From the NCBI GenBank assembly GCA_036398215.1, contig DASWHK010000350.1, forward strand, positions 1 to 27,828: a stretch of DNA of 27,828 bases, in the 5' to 3' direction. The notes beneath the pieces are model-generated. The model saw only the letters and a program-made list of their open reading frames with translations, did no database searches and was not told the DNA's origin. This stretch comes from DASWHK01 sp036398215. GTDB taxonomy: Bacteria; Acidobacteriota; UBA890. The translations under genes and the position numbers were made by a program. Below, in pieces: positions 1 to 8,045 of this stretch (the stretch's first letter is position 1; every line of letters begins with the position of its first letter).

Positions 1-27
1 CGTTGCCCCCCGCAGGAGCGAACGCAC

Positions 28-441
28 ATGAGTGAGCAAGCCGAGACCGGCGCGCAACAGGAGCATGGGCAGTTCACCCAGAGCCTCGAGCGGGTCTGGG
101 GGGAGATCAAGCAGATCTCCAAGCAGGTCCAGCAGGAGACCCGTCGCAGCGGCAGGATCGCCCGCCTGCGGCTGGACCTGCGAAGCTTGCGCCGCGAGGT
201 CTTCGAGGTCCGGGCCCGCCTCGGCAAGGCGGTCTACGAGGCACGCAACGCCGGCGGCGACGACACCAGGCTGTCGGAGGTCCCGGGCTTCGCCGGCGGC
301 GTCTCCGCCCTCGACGCCCTGCACGAGAAGATCCGCGCCGCCGAGCAACAGGTCCTGCGCCTGCAGGGCCCCGGCCAGCCCTCCGCCGGCGGCGACGCCA
401 CCGGCACCGGAGAGGTCGCCCAGGAGCCAGCAAGCGGGTAA
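28..441 (+). CDS. Small coiled-coil protein, function unknown
   Basis: This is a 137-residue soluble protein that I cannot assign to a named family. Residues about 15-75 are rich in Glu, Gln, Arg and Leu in a helical pattern, and residues about 95-115 form a second short helical stretch, so a coiled coil is likely. The tail (about 115-137) is Gly/Ala/Pro-rich and probably disordered. There is no signal peptide or membrane segment. The ATG is well supported by AGGAG at 14-18, nine bases upstream. The gene lies upstream of tRNA-Ala on the same strand; an independent tRNA promoter lies between them. Being a real gene is likely; its role is not known. Confidence 0.75.
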   Translation: MSEQAETGAQQEHGQFTQSLERVWGEIKQISKQVQQETRRSGRIARLRLDLRSLRREVFEVRARLGKAVYEARNAGGDDTRLSEVPGFAGGVSALDALHEKIRAAEQQVLRLQGPGQPSAGGDATGTGEVAQEPASG

Positions 442-455
442 GGTATCCGAGCGTC

Positions 456-488
456 GCCGGGGTCGCCGCGAGAGCGGCCGGGGTCGCC
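456..488. repeat. Short tandem direct repeat upstream of tRNA-Ala
   Basis: The 12-mer GCCGGGGTCGCC occurs at 456-467 and again at 477-488, a 21-base period. A second direct repeat, CGAGCGTCGC, occurs at 448-457 and 510-519. The repeats fill the gap between the coiled-coil gene and the tRNA promoter. No function is evident. Confidence 0.5.
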
Positions 489-548
489 ACGAGCGGGGCC
501 GCGCCGCAACGAGCGTCGCGACACGGGAGCATCCGGCGCGCGTCGCAG

Positions 549-554
549 TATACT
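549..554 (+). promoter_or_regulatory. Probable -10 box of the tRNA-Ala promoter
   Basis: TATACT matches the sigma-70 -10 consensus at five of six positions and is the only AT-rich hexamer in the GC-rich spacer before the tRNA. Transcription would start near 561, giving a 5' leader of about 44 bases. No convincing -35 box is seen 17-18 bases upstream. The box is part of the palindrome AGTATACT. Confidence 0.5.
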
Positions 555-604
555 GACCCCCGCGAGACACCGGCCGATCCGCTCCCGGATTCACGCCTTC
601 GGGT

Positions 605-680
605 GGGGCTGTAGCTCAGCTGGGAGAGCGCGTGACTGGCAGTCACGAGGTCAGGGGTTCGATCCCCCTCAGCTCCACCA
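605..680 (+). tRNA. tRNA-Ala (anticodon GGC)
   Basis: A complete 76-base cloverleaf is visible. The acceptor GGGGCTG (605-611) pairs with CAGCTCC, and the G3:U70 wobble pair, the main alanine identity element, is present. The D stem is GCTC/GAGC, the anticodon stem is CGTGA/TCACG, and the loop CTGGCAG has the anticodon GGC at 638-640. The T stem is AGGGG/CCCCT with loop TTCGATC. The 3' CCA is encoded (678-680). The next base begins an AT-rich stretch leading to the TIR gene. tRNA 3' ends are common integration sites, but no second copy of this 3' end is visible in the window. Confidence 0.97.
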
Positions 681-686
681 TATAAA
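681..686 (+). promoter_or_regulatory. Possible -10 box for the TIR gene
   Basis: TATAAA directly follows the tRNA CCA end and resembles a -10 hexamer. A start near 693 would give a leader of about 65 bases for the TIR gene at 758. The matching -35 position falls inside the tRNA T arm and is poor. It could instead be only an AT-rich junction left by insertion. Confidence 0.25.
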
Positions 687-757
687 TCTAACCAGGTCAG
701 CAACTTACGGGCGCCAGCGTGATCAGCCCCCAAGTTGGTTGCAACTGAGGTTCCACG

Positions 758-1771
758 ATGGTTCGGCCGGCCGACGACGACTCGAACTCTCAGCCTCACG
801 CGCCTCAATACGACATCGCAATCTCGTTTCTTTCTGAGGACCTTACCCTCGCCCTCAAGATCGCGGACGAACTCCAGCCAGAATTCTCGGTGTTCGTTTA
901 CGAGCGGAAGCAGAAAGACCTAGCTGGCACCGACGGCATGGAGTCGTTCCGAGTCGCGTTTCGGTCGCGGTCCCGCTTGAACGTCATCCTGTTCAGGCCT
1001 GGATGGGGAGAGCGAGGCTACACCCTGGTGGAATCTACGGCGATTAAAGAGCGAGCGCTGAAGGACGGGCGCGGCTGGCGCACCCTCCTCGTGGTCGTAC
1101 TTGAAGATCGAAAGGCCCTTCCAGCATGGGTTCCCGAAACCGACATCTCACTCGACTTCAGTCACTACGGGCTGGAACAGACTCTCGGCGCAATCAAGAC
1201 CCGGGCTCGGGAGGTGGGTGCCCTACCGAAAAGGCCGAATCCGGTTGAGATGGCTAGAGCCATCGCACAACAGCGGAAGTTTGAACAGGAGCGAATCGCG
1301 CTCATGGAAAGCGAGCGCGGCGTCGATGAGGCGACCAAAGAAGCCAACACCTTGATACGGCTGACAGACTCGTTGATGGCCGAGATTGTGACTGAGGTTC
1401 CTGACCTAAACATCCGCCACGAAGCCGTGGACAACCGCTTCGTCGGGACGGCAGCCAGCGGAATCGAGATCCGGTGGGTGTCTCTCGTTGTCAACAGTAC
1501 GGAACGCGCTCGGCTCAGAGTCTTGGAGTTTGACCACAATCTCATCCTGCCCTCGGAAACAGGGCGAAACTACCGCTCTGGATATCCTCGGGTGGCTGCG
1601 GAGCAGACCTTCAAGCCTGACTTCACGATCGAGTACCGTTGGGCGTGGCGCGACGACAGGGACGATCGCCTTATCTCGACGCCTGCTCTCGCCGAAAGCA
1701 TCGTGAAGCGGTTTCTTGACACTCAGGCCCCCGGCCGGCGCAGGGCCGGAAAGACCTGGGGCGTCGCCTGA
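758..1771 (+). CDS. TIR-domain protein, probable NAD-consuming defence effector
   Basis: This is a 337-residue protein. Residues about 18-150 read as a TIR fold: the strand YDIAISFLSED (18-28), FSVFVYER near 43-50, the segment around AGTDGMESF (56-64), LNVILFRPGWGERGY (74-88), and E92 in the position of the catalytic glutamate of NADase TIR domains. A charged helical linker (about 160-210) leads to a C-terminal region (about 215-325) that I do not recognise and that may be beta-rich. Bacterial TIR proteins often cleave NAD+ on phage infection; that role here is inference. TGAGG at 746-750 supports the start. Two coding lines counted by hand are 57-58% GC, well below neighbouring genes, and the gene sits right behind a tRNA, both signs of transfer. 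It has no partner gene on its strand. Confidence 0.85.
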   Translation: MVRPADDDSNSQPHAPQYDIAISFLSEDLTLALKIADELQPEFSVFVYERKQKDLAGTDGMESFRVAFRSRSRLNVILFRPGWGERGYTLVESTAIKERALKDGRGWRTLLVVVLEDRKALPAWVPETDISLDFSHYGLEQTLGAIKTRAREVGALPKRPNPVEMARAIAQQRKFEQERIALMESERGVDEATKEANTLIRLTDSLMAEIVTEVPDLNIRHEAVDNRFVGTAASGIEIRWVSLVVNSTERARLRVLEFDHNLILPSETGRNYRSGYPRVAAEQTFKPDFTIEYRWAWRDDRDDRLISTPALAESIVKRFLDTQAPGRRRAGKTWGVA

Positions 1772-2052
1772 CCCAGTCGGCAGCAGCTATCAGAGGCTCG
1801 GCGCCAGGCCCAATCCAAGCTCCAGAGTTTTGCGCCCTTGGCAGGGTCGGACTCCTGGTCCGTGCCGGCACAATTGGTCGGGGGTCAGGTCCGGATGACG
1901 AGCTGGGCCGGCGGTCGTCCACGGGGATGATCGCGTGGCCTCGTCCGCGGACCGGGGGCAGGTGACGTTCATGACCACCATGCCGACTGTCGGCAGAAAA
2001 CCCTGAGATGAAAACCGGCACGTCGTCGTACATCGGGAGCCAGGTCGCGCCT
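1772..2052. other. Intergenic region between convergent TIR and K+ channel genes
   Basis: I see no convincing gene in these 281 bases. The frames that remain open are low-complexity and show no recognisable domain. The one clear structure is the palindrome TGCCGAC-T-GTCGGCA at 1981-1995. It lacks a T-tract on the correct side for an intrinsic terminator on either strand. The region could be the distal part of the segment that carries the TIR gene. Confidence 0.5.
1981..1995. repeat. Perfect 7-bp inverted repeat
   Basis: TGCCGAC and GTCGGCA flank a single central T. On the plus strand it is followed by GAAAAC, and on the minus strand it is preceded by a run of T, so it is not a standard terminator in either direction. 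It might be a binding site or a recombination core; nothing else supports either. Confidence 0.4.
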
Positions 2053-2847
2053 TCAGAGTTCCATCCCGCAATGCGGGCATTTCTTGACCTCCTGGCGCTG
2101 GCGGCGCATCTCGTCGATGAAGGCGGAGCCGAGGATGCCGGCGGGGAGGGCGAACATGCCGATGCCGAGGAGGGCGACCATGGCGCCGATGAGCTTGCCG
2201 ATCGGGGTGATCGGGACGACGTCGCCGTAACCGACGGTGCTCAGCGTGGTGATGCCCCACCACAGGGTCGCGGGAATGCTCGAGAAGGCCTCGGGCTGCG
2301 CCTCGTGCTCGGCGTGGTAGACGCCGGCGGAGCCGATCAGCAGCAGGATCAGGACCACGAAGGCGGTCATCAGCAGCTCCTGGTGCTTCGCCTGCAGGAC
2401 GCGGCCGATCGTCTGCATGGCCCGCGAGTAGCGGCCGAGCTTGAGGAGGCGCACGATTCGTAACAGGCGCAGCGATCGGATGACGCGGAGATCGACCGGC
2501 AGGAGCGCCGGAATGTAGAAGGGGGCGACGGCGAGCAGGTCGACGATCGCCATTGGCGTCGCCATGAACCTCAGGCGGCCGAGAAGCGGGCGAGCAAACC
2601 GCGGCTCCTCGACCGCGGCCCAGACGCGCAGGACGTACTCGATCGAGAACGCCAGGACCGAGAAGGCCTCGAAGGCGCGAAAGTAGCGGTCGCGCCCCGC
2701 GGCGATGCTGCTAACCGTCTCGAGCGAGATGGCGACCACGTTAAGGATAATCAGCGCCACCAGGGTGGCGTCGAAGACGTGGCTGGCGATGTCGCCGGGC
2801 CGCGCGACCGACAGCACCTGGTGCACACGCCGGCGTATCTTGGCCAA
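2053..2847 (-). CDS. Voltage-gated potassium channel, KvAP-like
   Basis: This 264-residue inner-membrane protein has the six-segment plan of Kv channels. S1-S3 lie at about 24-45, 60-78 and 97-115. The S4 sensor has basic residues every third position (R121, R124, R127, R130, R133, K136). S5 is at about 158-178. The pore helix precedes the selectivity filter TVGYGD (204-209), and S6 is at about 216-240. It would pass K+ in response to membrane voltage. The start codon is TTG, supported by a strong AAGGAG eight bases upstream. The C-terminus ends in CPHCG, half of a zinc ribbon. It lies 131 bases downstream of thiD on the same strand and may be cotranscribed with it. Confidence 0.93.
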   Translation of the reverse strand: MAKIRRRVHQVLSVARPGDIASHVFDATLVALIILNVVAISLETVSSIAAGRDRYFRAFEAFSVLAFSIEYVLRVWAAVEEPRFARPLLGRLRFMATPMAIVDLLAVAPFYIPALLPVDLRVIRSLRLLRIVRLLKLGRYSRAMQTIGRVLQAKHQELLMTAFVVLILLLIGSAGVYHAEHEAQPEAFSSIPATLWWGITTLSTVGYGDVVPITPIGKLIGAMVALLGIGMFALPAGILGSAFIDEMRRQRQEVKKCPHCGMEL

Positions 2848-2978
2848 GCTCGTCGCTCCTTCCCCCCGTGGCGCGACACCTCGTCACCGGTACTGGCCTG
2901 CATCCGTCGATCCTCACGCCGGCCCGGCGGGCGCACGGGATCAGATCATGGCGCCGTCGCGTTGACAAGTGCATCGCC

Positions 2979-3800
2979 TCACCGATCGCCCTTGCCGCGC
3001 CGGCGCGGCGCGATGCCGTGCCAGAGTGGGCCGCCTTTGCCGGGGGCGGCGGCCAGGGCACGGGCGACGTAGTCCTGCGCCGTGGTGACGCTGTTGAGGA
3101 GGTCCCAGCCGAGGGCGAAGCCGGAGGCCAGCGCCGCGGCGAACGTGCAGCCGGTGCCGTGGGTGTCGGCGCTCGGCTGGCGGGCGACCGGCAGCTCGTG
3201 GACGGCGGCGCCGTCGAAGAGGACGTCGACGAGGTCGCCGCCGCCCGGCAGGTGGCCGCCGGTGATCACGGCGGCGCCGCAACCGAGGGCGCAAAGATCG
3301 GCGGCGGCGGCCTTCATGTCGGCGACGGACTCGACGGGACGGCCGAGCAACGCCGCGGCCTCGGGCAGGTTCGGCGTGATGCAACGGGCCCGCGGAATCA
3401 GCTCCTCGCGCAGGGCGTCGAGGCCGCCGGCGTCCAGCAGCCGGGCGCCGCTGGTGGCCACGATTACCGGGTCGACCACCAGGTTGACGAGGCCGTGCTT
3501 CCCCACCGCGGCGGCGACGGCGGCGACGATCTCGGCGGTGGCGAGCATGCCGGTCTTGCCGGCCTGCAGCGGGCCGTCCTCGAGGATCGCGGCGATCTGC
3601 GCGGCGATGCTGGCCCACGGCGGCAGCCAGACGCCGGTGACGCCGCCGCGGCTCTGCGCGGTGATCGCGGTGATCGCCGAGGTGCCGTAAACGCCGAAGG
3701 CCTGGAAGGTCTTGAGGTCGGCCTGGATGCCGGCGCCGCCGCTCGAGTCGGAGCCCGCGATCGTGACTACGCGCATCAGGTCGGGTGTCATATCATGCAT
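2979..3800 (-). CDS. thiD: Hydroxymethylpyrimidine/phosphomethylpyrimidine kinase
   Basis: ThiD phosphorylates HMP to HMP-P and then HMP-PP for thiamine synthesis in the cytoplasm. The protein (273 residues from this start) carries the family N-terminus TIAGSDSSGGAGIQADLKTF (13-32), the ITPNLPEA segment (141-148), and the ribokinase-fold anion hole and catalytic region DTHGTGC (212-218). I chose the ATG at 3800 because GGTGGA lies nine bases upstream. In-frame ATGs at 3791 and 3776 are also possible, and 3776 would give 265 residues, close to the usual length. No other thiamine gene is nearby, and the 76-base upstream gap is too short for a TPP riboswitch. It is divergent from the HtrA gene. 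Confidence 0.94.
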   Translation of the reverse strand: MHDMTPDLMRVVTIAGSDSSGGAGIQADLKTFQAFGVYGTSAITAITAQSRGGVTGVWLPPWASIAAQIAAILEDGPLQAGKTGMLATAEIVAAVAAAVGKHGLVNLVVDPVIVATSGARLLDAGGLDALREELIPRARCITPNLPEAAALLGRPVESVADMKAAAADLCALGCGAAVITGGHLPGGGDLVDVLFDGAAVHELPVARQPSADTHGTGCTFAAALASGFALGWDLLNSVTTAQDYVARALAAAPGKGGPLWHGIAPRRRGKGDR

Positions 3801-3876
3801 TGTGACAAGTCCACCGGTTCCCCGCGCCCCCGAAGGATCACCGCCCCATCGCCGGGCGGCCAGGCCACGGAATCCG

Positions 3877-5078
<1,202 letters not shown>

Positions 5079-5082
<4 letters not shown>

Positions 5083-5393
5083 GCGAGGGCGACCGCGATT
5101 CCGGCATCGCCCGTCTGGACCCGCTGCGGCGCGGCGAGCGGCTCGCCGACACGCTGCGGGACCGGCCGGCGGGCGACTGGTTCGTCGCCGATCTGCGGGA
5201 GGCGCGGGCGATGGCCGCGCACGACCCGCGATTCGAGCGGCTGGCCGCCGGCCTGGAGGCGGAATCTCTGGGGGAACGACTGGACGCGATCGATGCCTTC
5301 TTCGCGGCGATTCCGGCGGTCGAGCTGGCGGCGCTCACACTGCCGCCCAACCTGAGCCAGCTTCGCGCCATCTACCTGAGCTCGCGCGCCTAG
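5079..5393 (+). CDS. Small acidic helical protein coupled to HtrA, function unknown
   Basis: This is a 104-residue cytoplasmic-looking protein without signal peptide or membrane segment. It starts in the ATGA overlap with the end of the HtrA gene, which is the main evidence that it is real and cotranslated. It is mostly charged helix (about 15-75), ending in a segment with ELAALTLPPNLSQLRAIYLS. I do not recognise a family. Since the protease is exported and this product is not, a direct complex is unlikely unless it acts before export. A coupled role in expression or an unrelated cytoplasmic job are both open. Confidence 0.7.
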
Positions 5394-5522
5394 CCGGCCA
5401 TCTCAACGGGTCGCGACGAAAGCGTAGTCCCAGTCGCCCCCGGAAAGTGCGGAACCCCGGCCAGGGTGGCTATTCTGGAGACAGTCCACGACCTTCCGGT
5501 GCAACAGGCCCCCGGTTCGGGT

Positions 5523-5536
5523 GCCGGTTTACCGGC
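5523..5536. terminator. Palindrome enclosing the stop codon of the secreted coiled-coil gene
   Basis: GCCGGT and ACCGGC flank TT; as a hairpin it has a 5-bp stem and a TTTA loop. The minus-strand TAA stop (5529-5531) lies at its centre. There is no U-tract, so it is at best an RNA 3'-end or processing hairpin. Confidence 0.35.
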
Positions 5537-6143
5537 CGCCGCCGTTCGGGTTGCCGCCCGCTTCGCCGCCGCCGCCCACCGGGTCGATGCGTAGCCAGCC
5601 CGGCGGTACCTGCAGCCGCCGCGCTTCGGCCTCGAGGGCGCTCATCTCCTCGTCCAGCTCGGTGAGCCGGGCCTGGGCGTCCTCGATGGCCTGCCGCGTG
5701 TCGGCGGTAGAGCGGTGCGAGAACAGGAACGCACGCTCGGTCCGGCGCAGATCCTCGATCTGCAGCTCCACCTGCACGCGCTCGGCGGCGATGGCACGGA
5801 CCTGCTCCTGCCAGTAGTCGCGCGTCTGCTCCTCCGCAACGTCTTCGGTCGCCGCCGCTGCCGCTTCCTCCGCCTCCTCGGCGACCGGCTGCGGCGGCGT
5901 GGCCACCGGCTCGACGCTCGCATCCTCGACGATACGATCGACCACGGAGAGCGGGATCGAGACCTCTCCGGCGTACTGCACGAAGATCACCCGATCGCCC
6001 TCGACGCGCACCAGAGAGCTCTGGATGACGCGGCCGTTCTTCAGGTAGATCGTGTCGGCGGTCGCCGTGCCGGGTACCAACAACGCCACGGTGGCAACCA
6101 CAAACGTCAGCGCCAATCGCTGTCCTGCATGCGGTTTGAACAT
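5529..6143 (-). CDS. Secreted coiled-coil protein of unknown function
   Basis: This is a 204-residue protein. Residues 1-29 form a signal peptide (LTFVVATVALLVPG core, cleavage after TATA or ADA). Next comes a small beta domain beginning DTIYLKNGRVI (30-40) and running to about 73, which resembles the short DxIxLKNG modules seen in many envelope proteins of GC-rich diderms. Residues about 75-105 are Ala/Glu/Pro-rich linker, 108-178 are a coiled coil, and the tail is Gly-rich. It is probably periplasmic. Upstream is a TTCAGA/TAGCCT promoter whose -10 ends six bases before the ATG, and no Shine-Dalgarno is visible, so a leaderless mRNA is possible. It is divergent from the glycosyltransferase gene. 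Confidence 0.82.
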   Translation of the reverse strand: MFKPHAGQRLALTFVVATVALLVPGTATADTIYLKNGRVIQSSLVRVEGDRVIFVQYAGEVSIPLSVVDRIVEDASVEPVATPPQPVAEEAEEAAAAATEDVAEEQTRDYWQEQVRAIAAERVQVELQIEDLRRTERAFLFSHRSTADTRQAIEDAQARLTELDEEMSALEAEARRLQVPPGWLRIDPVGGGGEAGGNPNGGGR

Positions 6144-6149
6144 GCGTTC

Positions 6150-6179
6150 AGGCTAACATGTGGCGGCATCCATTCTGAA
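6150..6179 (-). promoter_or_regulatory. Promoter of the secreted coiled-coil gene, possibly leaderless
   Basis: On the minus strand TTCAGA (6179-6174) and TAGCCT (6155-6150) are separated by 18 bases, and TG precedes the -10 by one base (extended -10). The -10 ends six bases before the ATG at 6143, so transcription would begin at or next to the start codon. Confidence 0.5.
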
Positions 6180-6209
6180 GTATTCTTTCGCCTGCTCGAC
6201 CAGCCCCGC

Positions 6210-6228
6210 AAAACGGCCGAAAAACGGC
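6210..6228 (+). repeat. AAAACGGC direct repeat, 11-bp period
   Basis: AAAACGGC occurs at 6210-6217 and 6221-6228, one helical turn apart, just upstream of the glycosyltransferase start. It could be a protein-binding site or part of a leader; no other evidence is seen. Confidence 0.3.
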
Positions 6229-6249
6229 TTCCAAAGGCCTGAAACCCGG

Positions 6250-7254
6250 ATGACGACCGCCGAGCACAACGCCGCCCAACTGAGCGTCGTCATCCCGCTG
6301 TACAACGAGTCCGAGAACGTCGAGCCGATGCTCGAGGAGCTGTTCGGCGTGCTCGGCGGCCTGCCGGCCTCCAGCGAGGTCATTTGCGTCGACGACGGCA
6401 GCACCGACGCCACCTTCGCCAAGCTGCGCGAGGCCGCCGCCCGCCACCGGGAGCTGAGGGTGCTGCGCTTCCCCGCCAACTACGGGCAGACCGCGGCGCT
6501 GTCGGCGGGCTTTCACGCCGCCCGCGGCGGCGTGGTCGTGACCATCGACGGCGATCTGCAGAACGATCCCGCCGACATCCCAAGGCTTCTCGAGGTCCTC
6601 GAGGGCGGCGCCGACATCGCCAGCGGCTGGCGCCGCAGCCGCAAGGACGGCTTCCTGCTCCGCACCCTGCCCTCCCGGATCGCCAACCGCCTGATCTCGC
6701 GCATCACCGGCGTCCACCTGCACGACTACGGCTGCACGCTGAAGGCGTACCGGCGCGAGCTGCTCGAGCGCTTCGAGCTCTACGGCCAGATGCACCGCTT
6801 CATCCCGGCGCTCGGCGCCTGGGCCGGGGGGCGCGTCGAGGAGATCGAGGTCAACCACCGGCCGCGCCGGCGGGGGAGCTCCAAGTACGGCATCGGCCGG
6901 ACGATCACGGTGCTGCTCGACCTGGTGACCGTAAAGTTCCTGATGAGCTACGGCTCGCACCCGATCCGCGTCTTCGGGATGGCGGGCGTCGTCTCCTGGC
7001 TGCTGGCGATCGGCTCGCTGGCGGCGGTCGTCTTCATGAAGTGGCGGCTGGAGCCGCCCGTCGACATGACCGGGAACCCGCTCCTCTACCTGGCGATGCT
7101 CGGCGCCGTGGTCGGCGTCCAGTTCCTGCTGATGGGGATGCTCGCCGAGATGCAGATGCGCACCTACCACGAGGCCCAGGACAAGCGTCCCTACGTGGTC
7201 TCCGAGACGATCGACCGGAGCCCCGCACTGGGCGCCGCGGAGGAATCCGGCTAG
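6250..7254 (+). CDS. Family 2 glycosyltransferase, polyprenyl-phosphate sugar type
   Basis: This is a 334-residue GT2 enzyme of the DPM1/ArnC/GtrB kind, which transfers a sugar from a nucleotide donor to undecaprenyl phosphate on the cytoplasmic face. The catalytic fold spans about 11-230: SVVIPLYNES (12-21), the VDDGS motif with D48 and D49, the DGDLQ motif with D100 and D102, and a GSSKYG segment near 209-214. Two C-terminal membrane helices lie at about 241-263 and 276-300. The ATG at 6250 starts directly before the domain; a GTG at 6160 in frame is an alternative. Its stop codon shares a palindrome with that of bamD, transcribed toward it. The sugar is not predictable from sequence. Confidence 0.9.
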   Translation: MTTAEHNAAQLSVVIPLYNESENVEPMLEELFGVLGGLPASSEVICVDDGSTDATFAKLREAAARHRELRVLRFPANYGQTAALSAGFHAARGGVVVTIDGDLQNDPADIPRLLEVLEGGADIASGWRRSRKDGFLLRTLPSRIANRLISRITGVHLHDYGCTLKAYRRELLERFELYGQMHRFIPALGAWAGGRVEEIEVNHRPRRRGSSKYGIGRTITVLLDLVTVKFLMSYGSHPIRVFGMAGVVSWLLAIGSLAAVVFMKWRLEPPVDMTGNPLLYLAMLGAVVGVQFLLMGMLAEMQMRTYHEAQDKRPYVVSETIDRSPALGAAEESG

Positions 7255-7257
7255 CCG
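7248..7257. terminator. Palindrome shared by the converging stops of the GT2 gene and bamD
   Basis: CGGCTAGCCG is a perfect 10-base palindrome. The glycosyltransferase TAG is 7252-7254 and the bamD TAG is the complement of 7251-7253, so both coding regions end inside it. No T-tract is present on either side. It is too small to be a confident terminator on its own. Confidence 0.35.
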
Positions 7258-8045
7258 CCGCGGCCTCCATTCATCTCGCGGAGCCGCTCCTCCGCCTTCT
7301 TCACCTGCTCGCATGCCGGGTAGTCGTCGAGCACCCGCCGGTAGTAGCGCACCGCGTCCTCCGCCTGTTTCCCCTTGTTGTAGGCCTCGGCGAGGGTGAA
7401 GTAGAGCTGGCACTTGAGCGTCGTTTCGGGATAGCGCTCCAGGGCCCAGTTGATGCGGTCGACGGCCGCGTCCCAGTCCTCCTCCCGGCCGGCCTGCCAG
7501 CGGGCGACCTGCCACTCGTGCTCGGCGAGGTGATCGACGGCGGCCTGCCGCTGGGCGACGGCGGCGGGGCGCAGGTGGCTCTCCGGGTAGTTGTCGATCA
7601 GCATCTGAAAGGCGCTGAGTGCCTGGCGGGTGGCGGTCTGGTCACGATCCGGCGTCCGCATCTGGGCGACATGGGTCATGCCGACCATGTACTGGGCGTA
7701 ATCGACCATCGGGTGCGACGGGTGATAGGTCAGGAAGCTCTGGAAGGCGTCGAGCGCCAGGATCAGGCTGTCGACCCGCCCCTGCTCGTAGTAGGCGCGC
7801 CCGATCCCGAGCCGGGAGTCGGGCAGGAAGGGGCTCGACGGGTAGTTGCGCAGCAGGGTATCGAAGGCGTCGATCGCGGCGCGCCAGTCCTCGGCGACCA
7901 GCGCGTTCTGGCCCTGCTCGAAGAGCACGGTGCCGGTGGGATCGGCCGTCAGCAGCGGCGACTGGCTGGAGGAGCAGGCCTCGGCGGCGACCAGCAGGGC
8001 GCCGCAGGCGAGGATCCTCCAGCTCGGGATCTGCAGTGGTCTCAT
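7251..8045 (-). CDS. bamD: BamD-like outer-membrane assembly lipoprotein
   Basis: This is a 264-residue TPR-type protein. BamD works with BamA to insert beta-barrel proteins into the outer membrane. The N-terminus has a basic start and a hydrophobic stretch (about 11-22) with C24 as the likely lipid-modified cysteine, though the preceding AEA is a poor lipobox. TPR-like helical repeats follow, including a segment near LLRNYPSSPFLPDSRLGIG and another near VLDDYPACEQVKKAEERL. The ATG lies in a TGATG overlap with the upstream epimerase stop, so translation is coupled. It is the last gene of the seven-gene minus-strand run. Its TAG sits in the palindrome shared with the converging GT2 gene. Confidence 0.88.
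   Translation of the reverse strand: MRPLQIPSWRILACGALLVAAEACSSSQSPLLTADPTGTVLFEQGQNALVAEDWRAAIDAFDTLLRNYPSSPFLPDSRLGIGRAYYEQGRVDSLILALDAFQSFLTYHPSHPMVDYAQYMVGMTHVAQMRTPDRDQTATRQALSAFQMLIDNYPESHLRPAAVAQRQAAVDHLAEHEWQVARWQAGREEDWDAAVDRINWALERYPETTLKCQLYFTLAEAYNKGKQAEDAVRYYRRVLDDYPACEQVKKAEERLREMNGGRGG

Noticed and set aside
605..2052. A complete genomic island bounded by tRNA-Ala att sites
   Set aside because: I looked for a second copy of the tRNA 3' end (GGTTCGATCCCC and neighbours) downstream of the TIR gene and found none. There is no integrase either. Only adjacency and lower GC remain.
1671..2263. Minus-strand open frames in the TIR/K+ channel spacer
   Set aside because: They are low-complexity, overlap the ends of both neighbouring genes, and show no recognisable domain or start signal.
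758..2847. TIR gene and K+ channel as one defence module
   Set aside because: The genes are convergent with a 281-base gap, the channel has high GC and normal coding character, and it groups with thiD on its strand.
2962..2967. Perfect TTGACA -35 box on the plus strand
   Set aside because: There is no -10-like hexamer 16-18 bases downstream and no plus-strand gene follows; the site lies opposite the end of thiD.
3801..3876. TPP riboswitch before thiD
   Set aside because: The spacer is only 76 bases and shared with the divergent HtrA gene; no conserved THI-box pairing elements such as CTGAGA are seen.
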